NCBI GenBank assembly: GCA_015489185.1
Contig: WGAE01000001.1
Location: 1-7,189 of the forward strand
From: Campylobacterales bacterium
Lineage (GTDB): Bacteria > Campylobacterota > Campylobacteria > Campylobacterales > QNZT01
DNA: 7,189 nt
Direction of reading: 5' to 3'
Under the pieces are notes generated by a model. It made no database searches and was not told where the DNA came from. It saw nothing but the letters and a program-made list of their open reading frames with translations. This document shows positions 6,318 through 7,189 of the stretch, piece by piece (the first letter of the stretch is position 1; each line of letters opens with the position of its first letter). The position numbers were made by a program, and so were the translations under genes.

Positions 6318-6349
6318 CGTCATGATATGTCGCAAAACTCCTTTATACT
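6318..6349 (+). promoter_or_regulatory. Shared dyad promoter, copy 5 (SAVED-domain gene)
   Basis: CGTCA-tgata-TGTCG lies at 6318-6332, followed by 11 bp and TATACT at 6344-6349. An AAAAA tract lies 10 bp upstream. The predicted start near 6356 gives a leader of about 100 nt, much longer than for the other four copies, and that leader contains a second inverted repeat at 6376-6414. Confidence 0.72.
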
Positions 6350-6375
6350 TATGCATATGGCAGCTGGTTTAAATG

Positions 6376-6414
6376 AGCATACTGCATCTTTAACCGCTCT
6401 TTCGTTAGTATGCT
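6376..6414 (+). promoter_or_regulatory. Inverted repeat before the SAVED gene
   Basis: AGCATACT (6376-6383) and AGTATGCT (6407-6414) form a perfect 8-bp inverted repeat 23 bp apart. The right arm lies one base before TAAAAT (6416-6421), a possible second -10 box for the gene at 6457. It could be an operator, or a hairpin in the transcript from the upstream promoter. There is no T-run after it, so a terminator is unlikely. Confidence 0.4.
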
Positions 6415-6456
6415 GTAAAATAACTAAAACACAAAAACTAATCTTAAAGAGGTTCT

Positions 6457-7189
6457 ATGTTTGAAGAGTTCTTTTCCAACCGCTTCTCTGTCGCCGCGTC
6501 GGTCCTTGCGGTGCCGATCGCTTTTCTGGCGGATTATTTCGGTATGCCGTATGCCTATCTTTTTGCGGCGCTGTTTGTACTGCTGATGTTTGTGCTGGCA
6601 TATCTGGATGAGCGTCGAAAGGCAAAACTCTACGCACAGCCCAACATCCCCCTTCCCATCGTTTTTAATATCTCCAATCCTGCAGACTCCCGGTCGGCGC
6701 TGGCATCGCTTTTTGGGATCCTCCAGAATGCATATCCACATCATGAAGCCAATCTCAAAAAATATTTCAACATCACTCCAGAGGATCTTATCTTCAAATA
6801 TGACGGCGATATTTTCGACGAGGCGCGTTTTACAGATTTTTTGAAAATTGCAAAGCATGATATCAAGCGGCTTGAAGCCAGAACACCCAAAAATGTCCAC
6901 TTTCACATGGTTTACATCGGTCCGATCGCAAATGCGATCCTGGTGGGGACAATGCTCGGCACCGAAGGGGTCACGCTCTATCAATACAACAAATCGACCG
7001 ACAGCTACGCCGTGGCGCTGAATATAGACTCCAGAGTCTACAAAGAGCATATCGATGATTTTCAGATCATCAAAAAAACCGAGATCGGTGCAGTCGCCGG
7101 CAGTCCCGAAGTCACCGTCGCGATCGACCTGGCTTCACACAGAGTCGCCCTTAACAAACTCAAAAAACCGATCATCCATCTGGAAAGTA
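6457..7189 (+). CDS. Two-TM SAVED-domain protein (Cap14-like effector), 3' partial
   Basis: The reading frame is open to the window end (244 codons visible, no stop). Two hydrophobic helices, about 11-28 and 32-50, form a hairpin with a very short outer loop, followed by the basic stretch DERRKAK, so the remainder should be cytoplasmic. From about residue 65 the sequence resembles a SAVED domain: LPIVFNISNP, then HFHMVYIGPIANAILVGTML and GVTLYQYN...YAVALNI (148-190), the Rossmann-like lobe, then a second lobe beginning PEVTVAIDLASHRV (217-230). SAVED domains bind cyclic oligonucleotides in CBASS (Cap4, Cap5, and membrane Cap14) and in some type III CRISPR effectors such as CalpL. The arrangement of TM hairpin plus SAVED matches Cap14, predicted to disrupt the membrane on activation. 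AAAGAGG lies just before the ATG. No CD-NTase is visible; one could lie beyond the edge. Confidence 0.68.
   Translation, partial: MFEEFFSNRFSVAASVLAVPIAFLADYFGMPYAYLFAALFVLLMFVLAYLDERRKAKLYAQPNIPLPIVFNISNPADSRSALASLFGILQNAYPHHEANLKKYFNITPEDLIFKYDGDIFDEARFTDFLKIAKHDIKRLEARTPKNVHFHMVYIGPIANAILVGTMLGTEGVTLYQYNKSTDSYAVALNIDSRVYKEHIDDFQIIKKTEIGAVAGSPEVTVAIDLASHRVALNKLKKPIIHLES

Noticed and set aside
6424..7050. Minus-strand open frame of 208 codons
   Set aside because: It lies opposite the SAVED gene, is Cys/His/Arg-rich in the way of antisense shadows, and has no ribosome site or domain pattern.

Overview
The window looks like part of a Campylobacterota chromosome (Sulfurimonas/Sulfurovum-like; moderate confidence). 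This rests on a roughly mid-40s % GC by eye, short Lys-rich Gram-negative signal sequences, an outer-membrane barrel, a lipoprotein, and general protein style; no marker gene fixes the taxon. All recognisable genes are on the + strand.

Layout. (1) 5-102: fourteen tandem 7-bp units (CCAATAA) just upstream of the promoter of a small outer-membrane beta-barrel gene (204-713). (2) 785-3258: a compact CRISPR adaptation cassette, cas2 overlapping a reverse transcriptase-Cas1 fusion. No CRISPR array, Cas6 domain or effector gene is visible. A single extra base in an A-run near 3150 shifts the last 34 codons of the Cas1 domain out of frame. (3) 3333-5536: a DUF3137-like membrane protein, a LemA-family protein and an FN3-like lipoprotein, each with its own promoter. 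(4) 5626-6273: a MntA/HepT-type toxin-antitoxin remnant with an intact MntA-like nucleotidyltransferase and a HepT broken by an internal deletion. The HepT active-site His is also Tyr. (5) 6457-end: a two-TM-helix protein with a SAVED-like cyclic-oligonucleotide sensor domain, resembling a CBASS Cap14-type or type III CRISPR accessory effector, cut by the window edge.

The most unexpected signal is regulatory. Five intergenic regions (before the barrel, DUF3137, LemA, lipoprotein and SAVED genes) carry the same arrangement: a 15-bp dyad CGWCA-N5-TGWCR, exactly 11 bp, then a TATACT-like -10 box, with an A-tract 8-10 bp upstream of the dyad. The cas2/RT-cas1 and mntA/hepT cassettes lack it. The simplest reading is a shared regulon (or unusual promoter class) of envelope genes that includes the SAVED effector, with the CRISPR-adaptation and TA cassettes having come in separately. 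This is inferred from sequence alone; a genome-wide motif count would decide between a specific regulon and a general promoter of this organism.
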